Assembly: GCF_017831975.1 (NCBI RefSeq) | Contig: NZ_JAFDSS010000001.1 | Location: 1,736,001 to 1,800,000, forward strand | Direction: 5' to 3' | From: Microbacterium terrae | GTDB lineage: Bacteria; Actinomycetota; Actinomycetes; Actinomycetales; Microbacteriaceae | DNA: 64,000 nucleotides | Shown: positions 51,827-61,861 of the stretch, in pieces | Numbering within the stretch: position 1 is the first letter of the stretch | How the letters are laid out: the number at the start of each line of letters is the position of its first letter | Notes under the pieces: generated by a model | The model's database searches: none | Told to the model about the DNA's origin: nothing | Seen by the model: the letters and a program-made list of their open reading frames with translations, nothing else | Translations under genes and position numbers: made by a program

Positions 51827-52729
51827 TCAGCCGAGCAGATCGAGCAGCCAGCGCGTGCCGCGCGCCATCGTCCCGGCATCCGTCACCCGCGAAACGAGCT
51901 CGCGGTCGCTGGTGACGACGGTCACCGCATGCCCCGTCGCGACGAGGTCGGCGGCCTGCTCGACGATCGCATCGTCGCCTGAACCGGAGGCGCGCACCAC
52001 GCGCACCCCGCCCTCTGGGGCATCCGCGACGCGCGCCTGCCCCTCGAGCACGGCGACCCATACCGGGAACCACCTGTCCGCCGCGAGCTCGAGCGCCGCT
52101 GCCGGCACACCGTCGCCCGCGAGCGTCGACAGCCGCTGCAGCAGTCGCTCCGCCGCTCCGCCGCGATCCTTCCACCACCCATCGGGGACCGACCCCATCA
52201 CGTTGGCGACATCGACGACGATCGCGGGACGCACGTCGAGGAGCGCCCGCAGGTGCCCCCACGCGTCGGCGAAGCCCGGATGCAGCGGGTAGCTCTCGAC
52301 CGCATCCACAGGCACCCACGAGAGCTCCACGCTCTCGGGATCGGCGATGACGGGCTCGAACTTCTCGGCGACATCGCCGACGAGCGTGGTGTAGCTCCAG
52401 TAGCCGAGATCGAGGATGCTGGTGAACCGCCGCCGCACGGCGCCGGCCGGCACCCCGGCCTCCTCGGCGGCTTCGCGCAGCGCCCCGTCACCCGCCGACT
52501 CGCCCTCGTGACGCGCTCCGCCGGGAAGCCCCCAGGTGCCGCCGAAATGACTCCACGACACCCGGTGCTGAAGCAGTACACCGCGCCGGGCATCGAAAGC
52601 GAGCAGGCCGGCGGCGCCGAACAAGCCCCAGTACCGCTCCCCCGTCGGCGCGACCACCCAGGCATCGCCCGGATCGCGCGGGCCGTGGGGCCGGCGGGGC
52701 TCGTCGGGCGCAGGGGGCTCGATACTCAC
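51827..52729 (-). CDS. NUDIX hydrolase–NYN nuclease-like fusion
   Basis: A 300-residue two-domain protein. Residues ~25–155 form a NUDIX domain with the box GGARHEGESAGDGALREAAEEAG. The C-terminal ~140 residues resemble a NYN/PIN-like metal nuclease (AIVVDVANVMGSVPDGWW … GSGDDAIVEQAADL … VTVVTSDRELVSRV), with four acidic positions expected for metal binding. A link to RNA or nucleotide quality control is plausible. GTG at 52729 is chosen; ATG at 52747 is an alternative. Confidence 0.82.
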   Translation of the reverse strand: MSIEPPAPDEPRRPHGPRDPGDAWVVAPTGERYWGLFGAAGLLAFDARRGVLLQHRVSWSHFGGTWGLPGGARHEGESAGDGALREAAEEAGVPAGAVRRRFTSILDLGYWSYTTLVGDVAEKFEPVIADPESVELSWVPVDAVESYPLHPGFADAWGHLRALLDVRPAIVVDVANVMGSVPDGWWKDRGGAAERLLQRLSTLAGDGVPAAALELAADRWFPVWVAVLEGQARVADAPEGGVRVVRASGSGDDAIVEQAADLVATGHAVTVVTSDRELVSRVTDAGTMARGTRWLLDLLG

Positions 52730-52811
52730 CCCGCCAGCCTCGCACATCGGCGTGCGTCGCCCGCCCGTCCCGACGCATCCGGTCATCGGAGCCGCGCGTC
52801 GGACGGTGGCG

Positions 52812-53024
52812 TCACTTGCCGGACTCGACCCAGCTCACCGGAAGGTAGGGGCTGTACACGTAGACGACCTTGTCGCCCTTGTGATCGAGTTCGATGAGGC
52901 CGCGTCCGGCGTTCATCGCCGTGACGATCTGGACGCGCACACGCTCCCAGGCGATCGCATCGGCGAAGCGGTACTTCGCGATGAGCGGCTGCATGCCGAT
53001 GTAGAGCGTGACGTCGGTGGCCAT
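52812..53024 (-). CDS. Conserved-looking 70-residue hypothetical protein
   Basis: A small alpha/beta protein (MATDVTLYIGMQPLIAKYRF … GLIELDHKGDKVVYVYSPYLPV). I do not recognise the family. Its coding bias matches its neighbours, and TAGAGT lies 6 nt before the ATG, supporting expression. Confidence 0.72.
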   Translation of the reverse strand: MATDVTLYIGMQPLIAKYRFADAIAWERVRVQIVTAMNAGRGLIELDHKGDKVVYVYSPYLPVSWVESGK

Positions 53025-53030
53025 GCCGGA

Positions 53031-53036
53031 ACTCTA
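53031..53036 (-). promoter_or_regulatory. Candidate -10 box, leaderless 70-residue gene
   Basis: TAGAGT on the minus strand precedes the ATG at 53024 by 6 nt. Confidence 0.45.
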
Positions 53037-53156
53037 CCGTCGGATGCCCGGGCCTCGGTCCGTTCATCGGGTTCAGCTCGCCCGGATGCCACGGACAGCG
53101 GATCGGCCCGTGCCTCCGGGTGACCGCCGCCTACCGACTGGTGGCACCATGGCCCG

Positions 53157-53573
53157 ATGGACTACGACCTCGATGACGACCCGCAGCGCGTGCAGCGCGA
53201 CGCGGTGTGGGAGTGGCTCTCGACGCAGGCGTACTGGGGCCGCTGGCGCTCCCGCGCCGACGTCGAGGCCCAGATCGACGCATCCTGGCGGGTGGTCGGC
53301 GCCTACCGGCGCGACACCGGCGAACAGGTGGGCTTCGCGCGCGCGGTGTCGGATGGGGTCGGCTTCGCGTACCTCGCCGACGTGTTCGTCGTCGAGGGCC
53401 ACCGCGGGCACGGGCTCGGCAAGCGCCTGGTGAAGCTCATGATCGACGACGGCCCCGGAGGCGACATGCGCTGGGTGCTGTTCACCGGCGATGCGCACGG
53501 CCTCTACCGCGGATTCGGGTTCACCGAGCCGGATCGCACCGCGATGGTGCGCCCGGCGCGCGCCGGCACCTGA
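53157..53573 (+). CDS. GNAT-family N-acetyltransferase
   Basis: A 138-residue GNAT protein; the acetyl-CoA site is YLADVFVVEGHRGHGLGKRLVKLMIDD (about 72–98) and FTGDAHGLYRGFGFTEPDRTAMVR closes the domain. It resembles the small arylalkylamine-type group. The acceptor is unknown. It converges on der. Confidence 0.88.
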   Translation: MDYDLDDDPQRVQRDAVWEWLSTQAYWGRWRSRADVEAQIDASWRVVGAYRRDTGEQVGFARAVSDGVGFAYLADVFVVEGHRGHGLGKRLVKLMIDDGPGGDMRWVLFTGDAHGLYRGFGFTEPDRTAMVRPARAGT

Positions 53574-53581
53574 CCGGACGC

Positions 53582-53613
53582 GTTTCGTCTCGCTCCGCTC
53601 GCTCAACGACCGG
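53582..53613. repeat. Dispersed repeat copy between convergent genes
   Basis: GTTTCGTCTCGCTCCGCTCG followed by CTCAACGACCGG abuts the next hairpin and matches the inverted form of the copies at 10851 and 11463. Confidence 0.8.
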
Positions 53614-53664
53614 GAACACCTGACGGCACCCTCCGCGAGCGGAAACGGGTGCCGTCAGGTGTTC
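53614..53664. terminator. Long hairpin at the end of the der operon
   Basis: GAACACCTGACGGCACCC and GGGTGCCGTCAGGTGTTC form a perfect 18-bp stem with a 15-nt loop between the converging acetyltransferase and der genes. It is probably a two-way terminator. Confidence 0.8.
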
Positions 53665-53687
53665 TCGGCAGAAGTCGAGACGTCGGG

Positions 53688-55220
53688 TCAGCGCTTGCGG
53701 CGCTCGCGCACCCGCATGTTGACCACGATCGGAGTGCCTTCGAAGCCGTACAGCTCGCGCAGTCGGCGCTGGATGAACCGGCGGTAGCCCGGGTCGAGGA
53801 ACCCGCTCGTGAACAGCACGAATGTCGGCGGACGCGTCGACGCCTGCGTGCCGAACAGGATGCGGGGCTGCTTGCCGCCTCGCACCGGGTGCGGGTGCTC
53901 GGCGACGAGCTCGGTGATGAAGGCGTTGAACTTGCCGGTCGGGATGCGCTGATCCCACGACTCGAGCGCCGTCTCGAGCGCCGGCACCAGCTTGTCGAGG
54001 TGACGGCCGGTGCGCGCCGAGATGTTCACGCGCGGAGCCCACGCGACGTGCGCGAGGTCCTGCTCGATCTCGCGCTCCAGGTAGCGACGGCGGTCCTGGC
54101 CGTCCATGTCGTCGTCGTTCAGGCGATCCCACTTGTTGTAGGCGATCACGAGGGCGCGACCCGACTCGAGCACGAGGTCGATGATGTTGAGGTCCTGCAC
54201 GCTGATCGGCTGGGTGACGTCGATCACGACGACCGCGACCTCGGCCTTCTCCAGCGCTGCCGAGGTGCGCAGCGACGCGTAGAAGTCGGCGCCCTGCTGC
54301 AGGTGCACACGACGACGGATACCGGCGGTGTCGACGAAGCGCCAGAGCTTGCCGCCGAGCTCGACGATCTCGTCGACCGGGTCGCGGGTGGTGCCCGCGA
54401 GCTCGTTGACGACGACGCGCTCCTCGCCGGCGGCCTTGTTCAGCAGCGACGACTTGCCGACGTTCGGCCGACCGAGGATGGCCACGCGACGCGGCCCGCC
54501 GATCTCGGCCTGGGCGACCGCCGACACCTCGGGCAGCACCTTCATGATCTCGTCGAGCAGGTCGGCGACACCGCGACCGTGGATGGCCGAGACCGGGTGC
54601 GGCTCGCCGAGGCCGAGGTTCCACAGGGCTGCGGCCTCGGGCTCGTGGCGCGCGTCGTCGATCTTGTTGGCGACGAGGAAGACCGGCTTGCCGCTCTTGC
54701 GCAGCAGCTTCACGACCTGCTCGTCGGTCGACGTCGCGCCGACCATCGCGTCGACGACGAACATCACCACGTCGCACAGGTCGATCGCGACCTCGGCCTG
54801 CAGCGCCACCGACTTGTCGATGCCGCGGGCGTCGGGCTCCCAGCCGCCGGTGTCGACGAGCGAGAACCGGCGATCCATCCACTCGGCCTTGTACGTGACG
54901 CGGTCGCGCGTGACCCCCGGGGTGTCTTCGACGACGGCCTCACGACGACCCAGGATGCGGTTGACCAGAGCCGACTTGCCGACGTTGGGGCGACCGACGA
55001 TCGCGACCACCGGCAAGGCGGGCAGGTACTCGATGCCGTCCTCGCCGCGGATGAGACCCGCGAGGAGCTCGGCGTCGTCGTCGTCGAGGTCGTAGTCCTC
55101 GAGTCCGACGCGCAGGGCGGCAGCGCGCTGGTCGGCGAGCTCGTCGTCGATGGCGGCCAGGTTCTCGGCGAGGTGGTCCTCGCCGGGTTCGTACTCTTCG
55201 GCGCTGGTGTCAGAGGACAT
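53688..55220 (-). CDS. der: Ribosome-assembly GTPase Der (EngA)
   Basis: A 510-residue tandem GTPase needed for 50S subunit maturation. Two G domains each have GRPNVGKS (about 76 and 248) with DTGGWE and DTAGIRRR as G3 motifs and NKID and NKWD as G4; the C-terminal KH-like domain ends in [10 protein letters not shown]. An acidic N-terminal extension of about 65 residues is typical of actinobacterial forms. The start overlaps the cmk end by 11 bp and follows AGGAG. Confidence 0.96.
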   Translation of the reverse strand: MSSDTSAEEYEPGEDHLAENLAAIDDELADQRAAALRVGLEDYDLDDDDAELLAGLIRGEDGIEYLPALPVVAIVGRPNVGKSALVNRILGRREAVVEDTPGVTRDRVTYKAEWMDRRFSLVDTGGWEPDARGIDKSVALQAEVAIDLCDVVMFVVDAMVGATSTDEQVVKLLRKSGKPVFLVANKIDDARHEPEAAALWNLGLGEPHPVSAIHGRGVADLLDEIMKVLPEVSAVAQAEIGGPRRVAILGRPNVGKSSLLNKAAGEERVVVNELAGTTRDPVDEIVELGGKLWRFVDTAGIRRRVHLQQGADFYASLRTSAALEKAEVAVVVIDVTQPISVQDLNIIDLVLESGRALVIAYNKWDRLNDDDMDGQDRRRYLEREIEQDLAHVAWAPRVNISARTGRHLDKLVPALETALESWDQRIPTGKFNAFITELVAEHPHPVRGGKQPRILFGTQASTRPPTFVLFTSGFLDPGYRRFIQRRLRELYGFEGTPIVVNMRVRERRKR

Positions 55221-55941
55221 CGGACGCTCCTGTCTGTGATGTCTGCACGGGGATGCCTGCTCGGATGACGTCGAGCACGGCGTCCACCGTCTGCTCGAAG
55301 TCGAGGGCCGTCGAATCGACGACCGTGACTCCGGGGGCTGCGGTGAGGAAGTCCACGACGGTCGAGTCCGACGCGTCGCGGCGGTGCAGGGCAGCGGCGA
55401 CGGCCGCGGCATCCTGCGTGGTCAGTTCTGCGCTGCGGCGGGCGGCGCGCACCTCGGGGGCTGCGGTGAGGAGGATGCGCACCGGAGCGTCGGGCGCGAC
55501 GACGGTGGTGATGTCGCGGCCCTCGACGATGACGCCGGGCCGACCCGAGCCGGCCACCAGAGCGCGGAAGAGGGCGTTGGCCGACGTGCGGATGGCGGCG
55601 ACGCGGGCGACGCCCGATACAGCCTCGGTCACGCGTGGCTCGCGGATCGCCTCGGTCACGTCGACCGCGCCCACCCGCACCCAGTAGGTGTCGGGGTCGA
55701 GCGAGATCGCGAAGTCGAAGTCGCCCGCCGCCTCGATCACGGCGACGGCGTCGGACGTGTCGAGACCTCGTTCGAGCGCGTTCCACGCGAGGGCGCGGTA
55801 CGCGGCCCCGGTGTCGAGATAGCCGAAGCCGAGCCGGCGCGCCGCCTGCTTCGACACGCTGGACTTGCCGCTTCCCGCGGGGCCGTCGATGGCGACGAGG
55901 ACGGGACCGTCGATCCCGGTGCCTGCCGAAGGGTCAGTCAT
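55210..55941 (-). CDS. cmk: Cytidylate kinase
   Basis: A 243-residue (d)CMP kinase with P-loop [14 protein letters not shown], the [12 protein letters not shown]-binding segment and EGRDITTVV. It supplies CDP for RNA, DNA and phospholipid synthesis. The ATG lies inside the end of tyrA, an overlap of 8 bp, as expected in this packed operon. Confidence 0.95.
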   Translation of the reverse strand: MTDPSAGTGIDGPVLVAIDGPAGSGKSSVSKQAARRLGFGYLDTGAAYRALAWNALERGLDTSDAVAVIEAAGDFDFAISLDPDTYWVRVGAVDVTEAIREPRVTEAVSGVARVAAIRTSANALFRALVAGSGRPGVIVEGRDITTVVAPDAPVRILLTAAPEVRAARRSAELTTQDAAAVAAALHRRDASDSTVVDFLTAAPGVTVVDSTALDFEQTVDAVLDVIRAGIPVQTSQTGASDVL

Positions 55942-57094
55942 TGGTGGTGCTCGCAATCTTCCAGCCACGGGCCGCGAGGCCGTCGACGGCGCGTCGGACC
56001 GCAGCGGGTACGACGCTGATCTCGGCCAGGCCGAACTGGGCGCCCGGAGAGTGCTCCAGGCGCAGGTCCTCGACGTTGACGTCGAGTTCGCCCAGGTCGC
56101 CGAAGAGGCGCCCGAGCTGGCCGGCGGTGTCGTCGACCATCACGACGATCTGCTCGAACCGGCGGTTCTGTCCATGCTTGCCGGGGAGTCGCTCGACGCC
56201 ATCGTTGCCACGGCGGATGGTGTCGGCGACGGCGCGACGGGCTCCGGGCGCATCGGGGGCGCGGAGCGCGTCTGCGACGGAGGCGAGGTCGGCAGCCAGC
56301 GCGTCGAGCACATCGACGACGGGCGCGGCGTTGGCGCCGAGGATCTGCACCCACAGCTCGGGAGCGGATGCCGCGATGCGCGTCGTGTCGCGCACACCCT
56401 GGCCGGCCAGGCGCAGCGACCCGTCGGGGGCTGTGACGAAGCGACCGGCGAGGAGGCTCGCCACGAGCTGAGGCACGTGCGAGACGAGGGCGACCGCCTG
56501 GTCGTGCTCCTCGGGCGTCATCTCGAGCGGTGTGGCGCCGAGGTCGAGCGCGAGCCCCTCCACGAGGGCGAGGTCGGCGGCGGAGGTCTCCTCGTCGCGG
56601 CACACCACCCAGGGCCGGCCGATGAAGATGTCGGCGCGGGCGGCGATCGCACCGCCGCGCTCGCGCCCCGCGAGCGGGTGCGAGCCGATGTAGCGGGTGA
56701 GGTCGACGCCGCGCTCGCGCAGCTCGCGCAGCGGCTCGAGCTTCACGCTGGCGACGTCGGTGACGACGGCGGTCGGATGCGCGGCGAGCTCGCGCTCGAT
56801 GACGTCGGCGGTCACGTCGGGCGGCACAGCCACGACGACGAGAGTCGGCTCGTCGTCGGATGCCGCGACGCGACCTGCACCGTAGTCGACGGCGAGGCGC
56901 AGCTGCGCCTTCGAGCTGTCTTCGAGGGCGACGTCGACGCCGAGCGCTCGCAGCGCGTGGCCGATGCTCGATCCGAGGAGACCGGCGCCGACGATCCGCA
57001 CCGTGCCGTGCACGCGCGATGCGCGCGCGGGCGCGGTGGCGCGCTCGCGCGCTCCGTCGAGCGCACGCGCGGATGTCGCGGCGGAATCGGTCAC
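55934..57094 (-). CDS. tyrA: Prephenate dehydrogenase
   Basis: A 386-residue NAD-dependent enzyme of tyrosine synthesis. The Rossmann motif is [15 protein letters not shown] (34–48); [12 protein letters not shown] holds a catalytic-region His, and [11 protein letters not shown] is characteristic. The C-terminal ~85 residues look like an ACT-type domain, suggesting feedback control by tyrosine. It is inserted between rluB and cmk, directly after rluB with no gap. Confidence 0.92.
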   Translation of the reverse strand: MTDSAATSARALDGARERATAPARASRVHGTVRIVGAGLLGSSIGHALRALGVDVALEDSSKAQLRLAVDYGAGRVAASDDEPTLVVVAVPPDVTADVIERELAAHPTAVVTDVASVKLEPLRELRERGVDLTRYIGSHPLAGRERGGAIAARADIFIGRPWVVCRDEETSAADLALVEGLALDLGATPLEMTPEEHDQAVALVSHVPQLVASLLAGRFVTAPDGSLRLAGQGVRDTTRIAASAPELWVQILGANAAPVVDVLDALAADLASVADALRAPDAPGARRAVADTIRRGNDGVERLPGKHGQNRRFEQIVVMVDDTAGQLGRLFGDLGELDVNVEDLRLEHSPGAQFGLAEISVVPAAVRRAVDGLAARGWKIASTTND

Positions 57095-57904
57095 TCAGAT
57101 CTCCTGGTCGGTATGCGGGTCTTCGCCGCCGTCGCGCACCACGGTGTCATCCCCCGCGGCCTGGCGCGCGAGGGTCAGCAGAGCGCCCCGCTCCACTTTA
57201 GTCAACTCGCGTGCCCGCCCGGCTGGCAACGTTCCCAGGTGGAGTGGCCCGAACTGCCGCCGAACGAGCTCCACGACCGGGTGACCGACCGCAGCCATCA
57301 TGCGCCGCACGATGCGGTTGCGCCCCGCGTGCAGGGTGAGCTCGATGAGCGAGCCGCCGCCCTCGGCCGACGTGCTCAGCAGCCGCGCCTTGTCGGCGGC
57401 GATCGACCCGTCGTCGAGGTCGACTCCGCGCAGCAGTCGCTGCACCGTCTGCGGGGTCACCGCACCCTCGACCTTGGCGATGTACACCTTCGTCACACCG
57501 AACGACGGGTGCGCCAGCACGTGGGCCAGTCCCCCGTCGTTGGTCAGCACGAGCAGGCCGCTGGTCTCGGCATCCAGTCGCCCCACGTTGTACAGGCGCT
57601 CGTCCCAGTCCTTCGTGAACCGGCGCAGGTCGGGTCGCCCCCGGTCGTCCTTCATCGAGCTGACGACGCCCGTCGGCTTGTTGAGCATGACGTAGCGCTT
57701 GGACTGGTCGAGCTGCACGGCGGTGCCGTCGACGTCGACGAGATCGTTCTCGGGATCGATGCGCGATCCGAGCTCGGTGACGACCACGCCGTTGACGCGG
57801 ACGCGCCCCTCGACGATCAGCTGCTCCGACACGCGTCGCGAGGCGACACCCGCGTTCGCGAGCACCTTCTGCAGACGGACACCTTCGGCCTCGGCACCGG
57901 TCAT
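57095..57904 (-). CDS. rluB: 23S rRNA pseudouridine synthase (RluB/RsuA family)
   Basis: A 269-residue enzyme: N-terminal S4 domain (VRLQKVLANAGVASRRVSEQLI) and a catalytic domain with the active Asp in VGRLDAETSGLLVLTNDG and the motif RNRIVRRMMAAVGHPV. In relatives it modifies helix 89/90 of 23S rRNA. The ATG overlaps the scpB stop (ATGA). Synteny supports rluB. Confidence 0.92.
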   Translation of the reverse strand: MTGAEAEGVRLQKVLANAGVASRRVSEQLIVEGRVRVNGVVVTELGSRIDPENDLVDVDGTAVQLDQSKRYVMLNKPTGVVSSMKDDRGRPDLRRFTKDWDERLYNVGRLDAETSGLLVLTNDGGLAHVLAHPSFGVTKVYIAKVEGAVTPQTVQRLLRGVDLDDGSIAADKARLLSTSAEGGGSLIELTLHAGRNRIVRRMMAAVGHPVVELVRRQFGPLHLGTLPAGRARELTKVERGALLTLARQAAGDDTVVRDGGEDPHTDQEI

Positions 57905-58527
57905 CGGCGCGCCTCCTCGTCGAATCCGGCCGCCCCGTCGTCGAGCAGCGGTGAGATGTGCGGCAGCTCGTCGAGCGAGTTGATGCCCAGGTGCACCAGC
58001 AGCGCGTCGGTCGTGCCGTAGTTGATGGCCCCGGTCTCGGGGTCGGTGAACACTTCGGTGATGAGGCCACGCGCCACGAGCGTGCGCACGACCGAGTCGA
58101 CGTTCACCGCGCGGATCGAGGCGACCTGGCTGCGAGAGATCGGCTGCTTGTAGGCGATCACGGCGAGGGTCTCGAGAGCCGCCTGCGACAGCCGCGACGG
58201 CGCCTGCGTGTTCACGTACTCGGTGACGAGGTCGTCGTGCTCCTCGCGCACGTAGAGGCGCCACCCGCCGCCCACCTCGCGCAGTTCGAACCCGCGCCGC
58301 GGTCCGCCGGTCTCGCCGTCGTAGTCGGCGACGAGCGTCTCGATCGCCTGGCGCACAGCCGGCACCGGCGCCGACACCGCGGTCGCGAGGCTCACCAGGC
58401 TCTGCGGCTCATCGATGATCAGCAGGATCGCCTCGAGGCGCCGGGCGACGTCGGTCGCCGTGCTCACCGGAGGCGCGGTGTCGGGCGCGGTCGCTGCGCG
58501 CGCGGCGAAGTCGGTGTCATCGGTCAT
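57901..58527 (-). CDS. scpB: Segregation and condensation protein B
   Basis: A 208-residue winged-helix protein that joins ScpA and Smc in the chromosome-condensing complex. ARRLEAILLIIDEPQSL opens the domain and LSQAALETLAVIAYKQPISRSQVASIRAVN is the family hallmark. It overlaps scpA at its start and rluB at its end. Confidence 0.95.
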   Translation of the reverse strand: MTDDTDFAARAATAPDTAPPVSTATDVARRLEAILLIIDEPQSLVSLATAVSAPVPAVRQAIETLVADYDGETGGPRRGFELREVGGGWRLYVREEHDDLVTEYVNTQAPSRLSQAALETLAVIAYKQPISRSQVASIRAVNVDSVVRTLVARGLITEVFTDPETGAINYGTTDALLVHLGINSLDELPHISPLLDDGAAGFDEEARR

Positions 58528-59404
58528 AGTCGGCTCCCAGAGTCGCAAGATTCTCGTCGGACCACCGCTGCGCGCTCCAGCGCAGGGTGAGCTCGCCCAG
58601 CGGTTCGATCTGCTCGAACGACAGGGCGGCATGGCGGTACAGCTCGAGCACCGAGAGGAATCGCGCCACCACGACGCCGGGCTGCGAGACCCCTGCCACG
58701 AGCTCGCGGAAGCTGAGCGAGCCGGCATCCTTCAGCAGCGTGACGACGATCGCCGCCTGCTCACGGATGCTGATGAGCGGGGCATGCAGGTGGTCCAGGC
58801 CCACATGCGGGATCTCCTTCGGCGTCATGGCAAGCAGCGCGAGCGCCGCGAAGTCGTCGACGCTCAGCGTCCAGACGAGCTCCGGCGTGGCGCTCCGGTA
58901 CTTCGCGTCGAGCTTGACGGCGCGCACATGCCGGCGCTCCTCGCGGCGCAGGCACCGCTCGAACCACGACGACACCTCTTTGAACGCCCGGTACTGCAGC
59001 AGCCGCGCGAACAGCAGGTCGCGCGCTTCGAGCAGCGCGACCGACTCTGCATCGACGAGCTCGCCCTGCGGCAGGAGCCCGGCGACCTTCATGTCGAGCA
59101 GGGTCGCGGCGACCACGAGGAACTCCGAAGCCTCGTCGAGCTCTTCGTCGGGGCCGAGCTCGCGCAGGTAGGCGATGAACTCGTTCGTCACGAGCGACAG
59201 CGACACCTCGGTGATGTCGAGCTCGTGCTTCGAGATGAGCGTGAGGAGCAGGTCGAACGGGCCGTCGAAGTTGGTCAGCGAGACCCGGAACCCGTCGATG
59301 GGCTCGGGCCCCTCGACAGGCTCGGCGGCCGGAACAGGCTCGGGGGCTGGAGCAGAGTCGGGCGCCGAACCCGCGTGGTCTTCGTGCTCAGGCGACCGCG
59401 CCAC
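58517..59404 (-). CDS. scpA: Segregation and condensation protein A
   Basis: A 295-residue kleisin. FDGPFDLLLTLISKHELDITEVSLS opens the N-terminal Smc-binding domain, followed by EFLVVAATLLDMKVAGLLP and a C-terminal winged helix (SLSFRELVAGVSQPGVVVARFLSVLELYRH). The first ~35 residues are an acidic Pro/Ala-rich extension. The GTG at 59404 overlaps the parA end by 17 bp. Confidence 0.93.
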   Translation of the reverse strand: MARSPEHEDHAGSAPDSAPAPEPVPAAEPVEGPEPIDGFRVSLTNFDGPFDLLLTLISKHELDITEVSLSLVTNEFIAYLRELGPDEELDEASEFLVVAATLLDMKVAGLLPQGELVDAESVALLEARDLLFARLLQYRAFKEVSSWFERCLRREERRHVRAVKLDAKYRSATPELVWTLSVDDFAALALLAMTPKEIPHVGLDHLHAPLISIREQAAIVVTLLKDAGSLSFRELVAGVSQPGVVVARFLSVLELYRHAALSFEQIEPLGELTLRWSAQRWSDENLATLGADYDR

Positions 59405-60272
59405 GGGCGACCAGCTCCCTGGCCAGCCGCAGGTAGGCCTGGGCGGCAGCGTGCTCGGGTGCGAACTCCGTGATCGGCATGCCCGAGACCGAGGCATCCG
59501 GGAACTTCACCGTACGACCGATCACGGTCTCGAGAACGTCGTCGCCGAACGCGTCGACGACCCGCTCGAGCACCTCGCGCGAGTGGAGCGTGCGCGCGTC
59601 GTACATCGTGGCGAGCACGCCGTCGAGCGTGATCGTCGGGTTGAGGCGGTCGCGCACCTTGTCGATGGTCTCGATGAGCATCGCGACACCGCGCAGCGCG
59701 AAGAACTCGCACTCGAGCGGGATGACCACGCCGTGGCTCGCGGTGAGCGCATTGACGGTGAGGAGGCCGAGCGAGGGCTGGCAGTCGATGAGCACGACGT
59801 CGTAGTCGCCGGTCACCTTGCGCAGCGCCCGCGCGAGGGTCTGCTCGCGCGCGACCTCGTTGACGAGGTGCACCTCGGCCGCCGACAGGTCGATGTTGGC
59901 CGGGATCACGTCGAGGTTCTCGACGCGCGAGTGCACGATCACGTCGTGCGGGTCGCGCTTGGAGTCCAGCAGCAGGTCGTAGATCGTCGGGATCTCGTGC
60001 GTGGTGATGCCGAGCCCCGCCGACAGTGCGCCCTGCGGGTCGAAGTCGACGGCGAGCACCTTGCGCCCGTAGGACGCCAGAGATGCGGCCAGGTTGATGG
60101 TGGTCGTCGTCTTGCCGACGCCGCCCTTCTGGTTGCAGAGCGCGATGATGCGTGCGGGCCCGTGGCCGTCGAGCGGGGGCGGCGTCGGGAAGCCGTGATA
60201 GGGACGACCGGTCGGACCGATGGGGGTCTCGTCCTCAGAGGCCCTCGTCGCGCCTCGCTTGCTCCCCGCCAC
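59388..60272 (-). CDS. ParA-family ATPase of the scpAB operon (PldP-like)
   Basis: A 294-residue ParA/Soj ATPase: CNQKGGVGKTTTTINLA, DFDPQGALSAGLG and LIDCQPSLGLLT. The gene upstream of scpA in actinobacteria encodes a ParA-like protein, called PldP in Corynebacterium, linked to division and distinct from the parAB partition pair. The GTG at 60272 follows AGGAGA; a GTG six codons upstream has no ribosome site. The first ~40 residues are a variable extension. Confidence 0.92.
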   Translation of the reverse strand: MAGSKRGATRASEDETPIGPTGRPYHGFPTPPPLDGHGPARIIALCNQKGGVGKTTTTINLAASLASYGRKVLAVDFDPQGALSAGLGITTHEIPTIYDLLLDSKRDPHDVIVHSRVENLDVIPANIDLSAAEVHLVNEVAREQTLARALRKVTGDYDVVLIDCQPSLGLLTVNALTASHGVVIPLECEFFALRGVAMLIETIDKVRDRLNPTITLDGVLATMYDARTLHSREVLERVVDAFGDDVLETVIGRTVKFPDASVSGMPITEFAPEHAAAQAYLRLARELVARGAVA

Positions 60273-60304
60273 TGATTCTCCTGACGTCACGGCCGTACCG
60301 ATTG

Positions 60305-60310
60305 ATTCTA
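60305..60310 (-). promoter_or_regulatory. Candidate -10 box upstream of parA
   Basis: TAGAAT on the minus strand lies between xerD and parA, leaving a leader of roughly 25 nt that contains AGGAGA. It suggests a separate internal promoter for parA–scpA–scpB. Confidence 0.45.
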
Positions 60311-60353
60311 GCCACGGTGTGCGTCCCGACTCGGAGGCACGGCGTGCAAGAGC

Positions 60354-61277
60354 TCAGCGGGCGCGCGGATGCGAGGTCACGTAGACGTCGCGCAGCGCGT
60401 CGACGGACACGTGCGTGTAGATCTGCGTCGTGGCGACCGACGCGTGTCCGAGCAGCTCCTGCACCACCCGCACATCGGCGCCGCCCTGCAGCAGGTGGGT
60501 CGCGAACGAGTGCCGCAGCGTGTGCGGAGACACGTGCGCCGTCAGATGCGCCCGCTCTGCGGCGGCGCGGATCACGAGCCACGCGCTCTGCCGCGACAGC
60601 GGCGCCCCCCGCGCCCCGAGGAACAGCCGGGGCGTCGCGTGCCCCCGGCGCGACAGCTCGGGTCGCGCACGGGTGAGGTACGACGCGAGAGCCGCCTGCG
60701 CGTACGAGCCGACCGGCACGATCCGCTCCTTCGAGCCCTTGCCGCGCACGCGCAGCACGTCGCCGTGCGCGACGTCGTCGACGTCGAGCTGCACGATCTC
60801 CGACACCCGCGCGCCGGTCGCGTAGAGCAGTTCGAGCAGCGCACGATCGCGGATGCCGACGAGGTCGCCGGGCTGCGCGTCGGCGGGGGCCGGGCCCGCG
60901 GCATCCAGCAGCTGCTCGACCTGGTCGATCGTGAGCGCCTTCGGCAGGCGCTGCGGCTGCTTGGGGGGCTTCAACCGCACCGACGGGTCGTCCTGCGCCA
61001 CGCCCTCGCGCGCGAGGAAGCGGTGAAGCCCCCGCACCGAGGACTGCAGACGCGCGAGCGACGAGGCGGCGGGCGCCGGATCTCCCGCAGCCTTCTCGGC
61101 GGCGAAGCGGGCGACGGTGTCGGCGGTCACCGCATCGGTGTCGTCGATGCCCGCTGCGCCGAGCCATTCGACGTAACCGGCGAGGTCGTTGCGGTACGCC
61201 GCGACGGTGTGCTCCGACAGACCGCGCTCGATCGTGATGTGCCGAAGGTAGGTGTCCACCGCACGCTCGAGTCGCAT
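60354..61277 (-). CDS. xerD: Site-specific tyrosine recombinase XerD
   Basis: A 307-residue tyrosine recombinase resolving chromosome dimers at dif. The catalytic set is visible: Arg in ATGARVSE, Lys in [30 protein letters not shown] with the nucleophile Tyr. The N-terminal SAM-like core-binding domain is complete. Its place between the NUDIX gene and parA is the conserved actinobacterial position, so it is housekeeping rather than mobile. Confidence 0.95.
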   Translation of the reverse strand: MRLERAVDTYLRHITIERGLSEHTVAAYRNDLAGYVEWLGAAGIDDTDAVTADTVARFAAEKAAGDPAPAASSLARLQSSVRGLHRFLAREGVAQDDPSVRLKPPKQPQRLPKALTIDQVEQLLDAAGPAPADAQPGDLVGIRDRALLELLYATGARVSEIVQLDVDDVAHGDVLRVRGKGSKERIVPVGSYAQAALASYLTRARPELSRRGHATPRLFLGARGAPLSRQSAWLVIRAAAERAHLTAHVSPHTLRHSFATHLLQGGADVRVVQELLGHASVATTQIYTHVSVDALRDVYVTSHPRAR

Positions 61278-61278
61278 G

Positions 61279-61857
61279 TCATCGCCCGGCGGGCGCCTCC
61301 GGCTGCCGCAGCTTCTCGGCCGCTGCGAGGACGCCGGCGATCAGGATGCCGTTGCGCAGGCGTCCGGCGAGGATGCCGTCGACCGCATCGGCGAGCGGCA
61401 GCCATTCGGTGCGGATGTCGGCCTCCTCGTCCTCGCGCGCGTGCGCCTCGGCCACTCGCGTGAGCCCGCGGGCGAGGAAGATGTGCACGACCTCGTCGTT
61501 GCCGCCCGGAGTGGTGAAGATGCTCACCAGCGGCTCCCACGAGACGGCCTCGAGGTCGACCTCCTCGGCGAGCTCGCGACGGGCGGCCTCGAGCGGCTCC
61601 TCCCCCGGGATGTCGAGGAGCCCGGCCGGCACCTCCCAGTCGCGGTGTCGGATCGGATGCCGGTACTGCTGGATCAGCAGCACCCGGAGCTCGTCGTCGA
61701 GGGCGACCACCGCGGCGGCACCGGGGTGGTCGACGTACTGGCGCACGATCTCGCCGTCGCCGTAGCGCACGGTGTCGCTGCGGACGTCCCACACCCGCCC
61801 CTCGTAGACGAGGTCGCTCGCGACGACCTCGGCCTCGGCCGGCTCATCCCGCAGCAC
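61279..61857 (-). CDS. NUDIX hydrolase, probable ADP-ribose pyrophosphatase
   Basis: A 192-residue NUDIX enzyme with the box [20 protein letters not shown] and the ADP-ribose-pyrophosphatase-type [19 protein letters not shown]. It cleaves ADP-ribose or similar nucleoside diphosphate derivatives. It lies between pyrG and xerD in conserved order. The GTG at 61857 starts 4 bp after the pyrG stop; this start is uncertain. Confidence 0.88.
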   Translation of the reverse strand: MLRDEPAEAEVVASDLVYEGRVWDVRSDTVRYGDGEIVRQYVDHPGAAAVVALDDELRVLLIQQYRHPIRHRDWEVPAGLLDIPGEEPLEAARRELAEEVDLEAVSWEPLVSIFTTPGGNDEVVHIFLARGLTRVAEAHAREDEEADIRTEWLPLADAVDGILAGRLRNGILIAGVLAAAEKLRQPEAPAGR

Positions 61858-61861
61858 GGGA

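Noticed and set aside
53614..53664. Terminal inverted repeats of an insertion sequence
   Set aside because: Only 15 nt lie between the arms and no transposase or target duplication is seen; the location after der fits a terminator.
60354..61277. Tyrosine recombinase as the integrase of a mobile element
   Set aside because: It is XerD in its conserved housekeeping place, with no attachment-site duplication or cargo.
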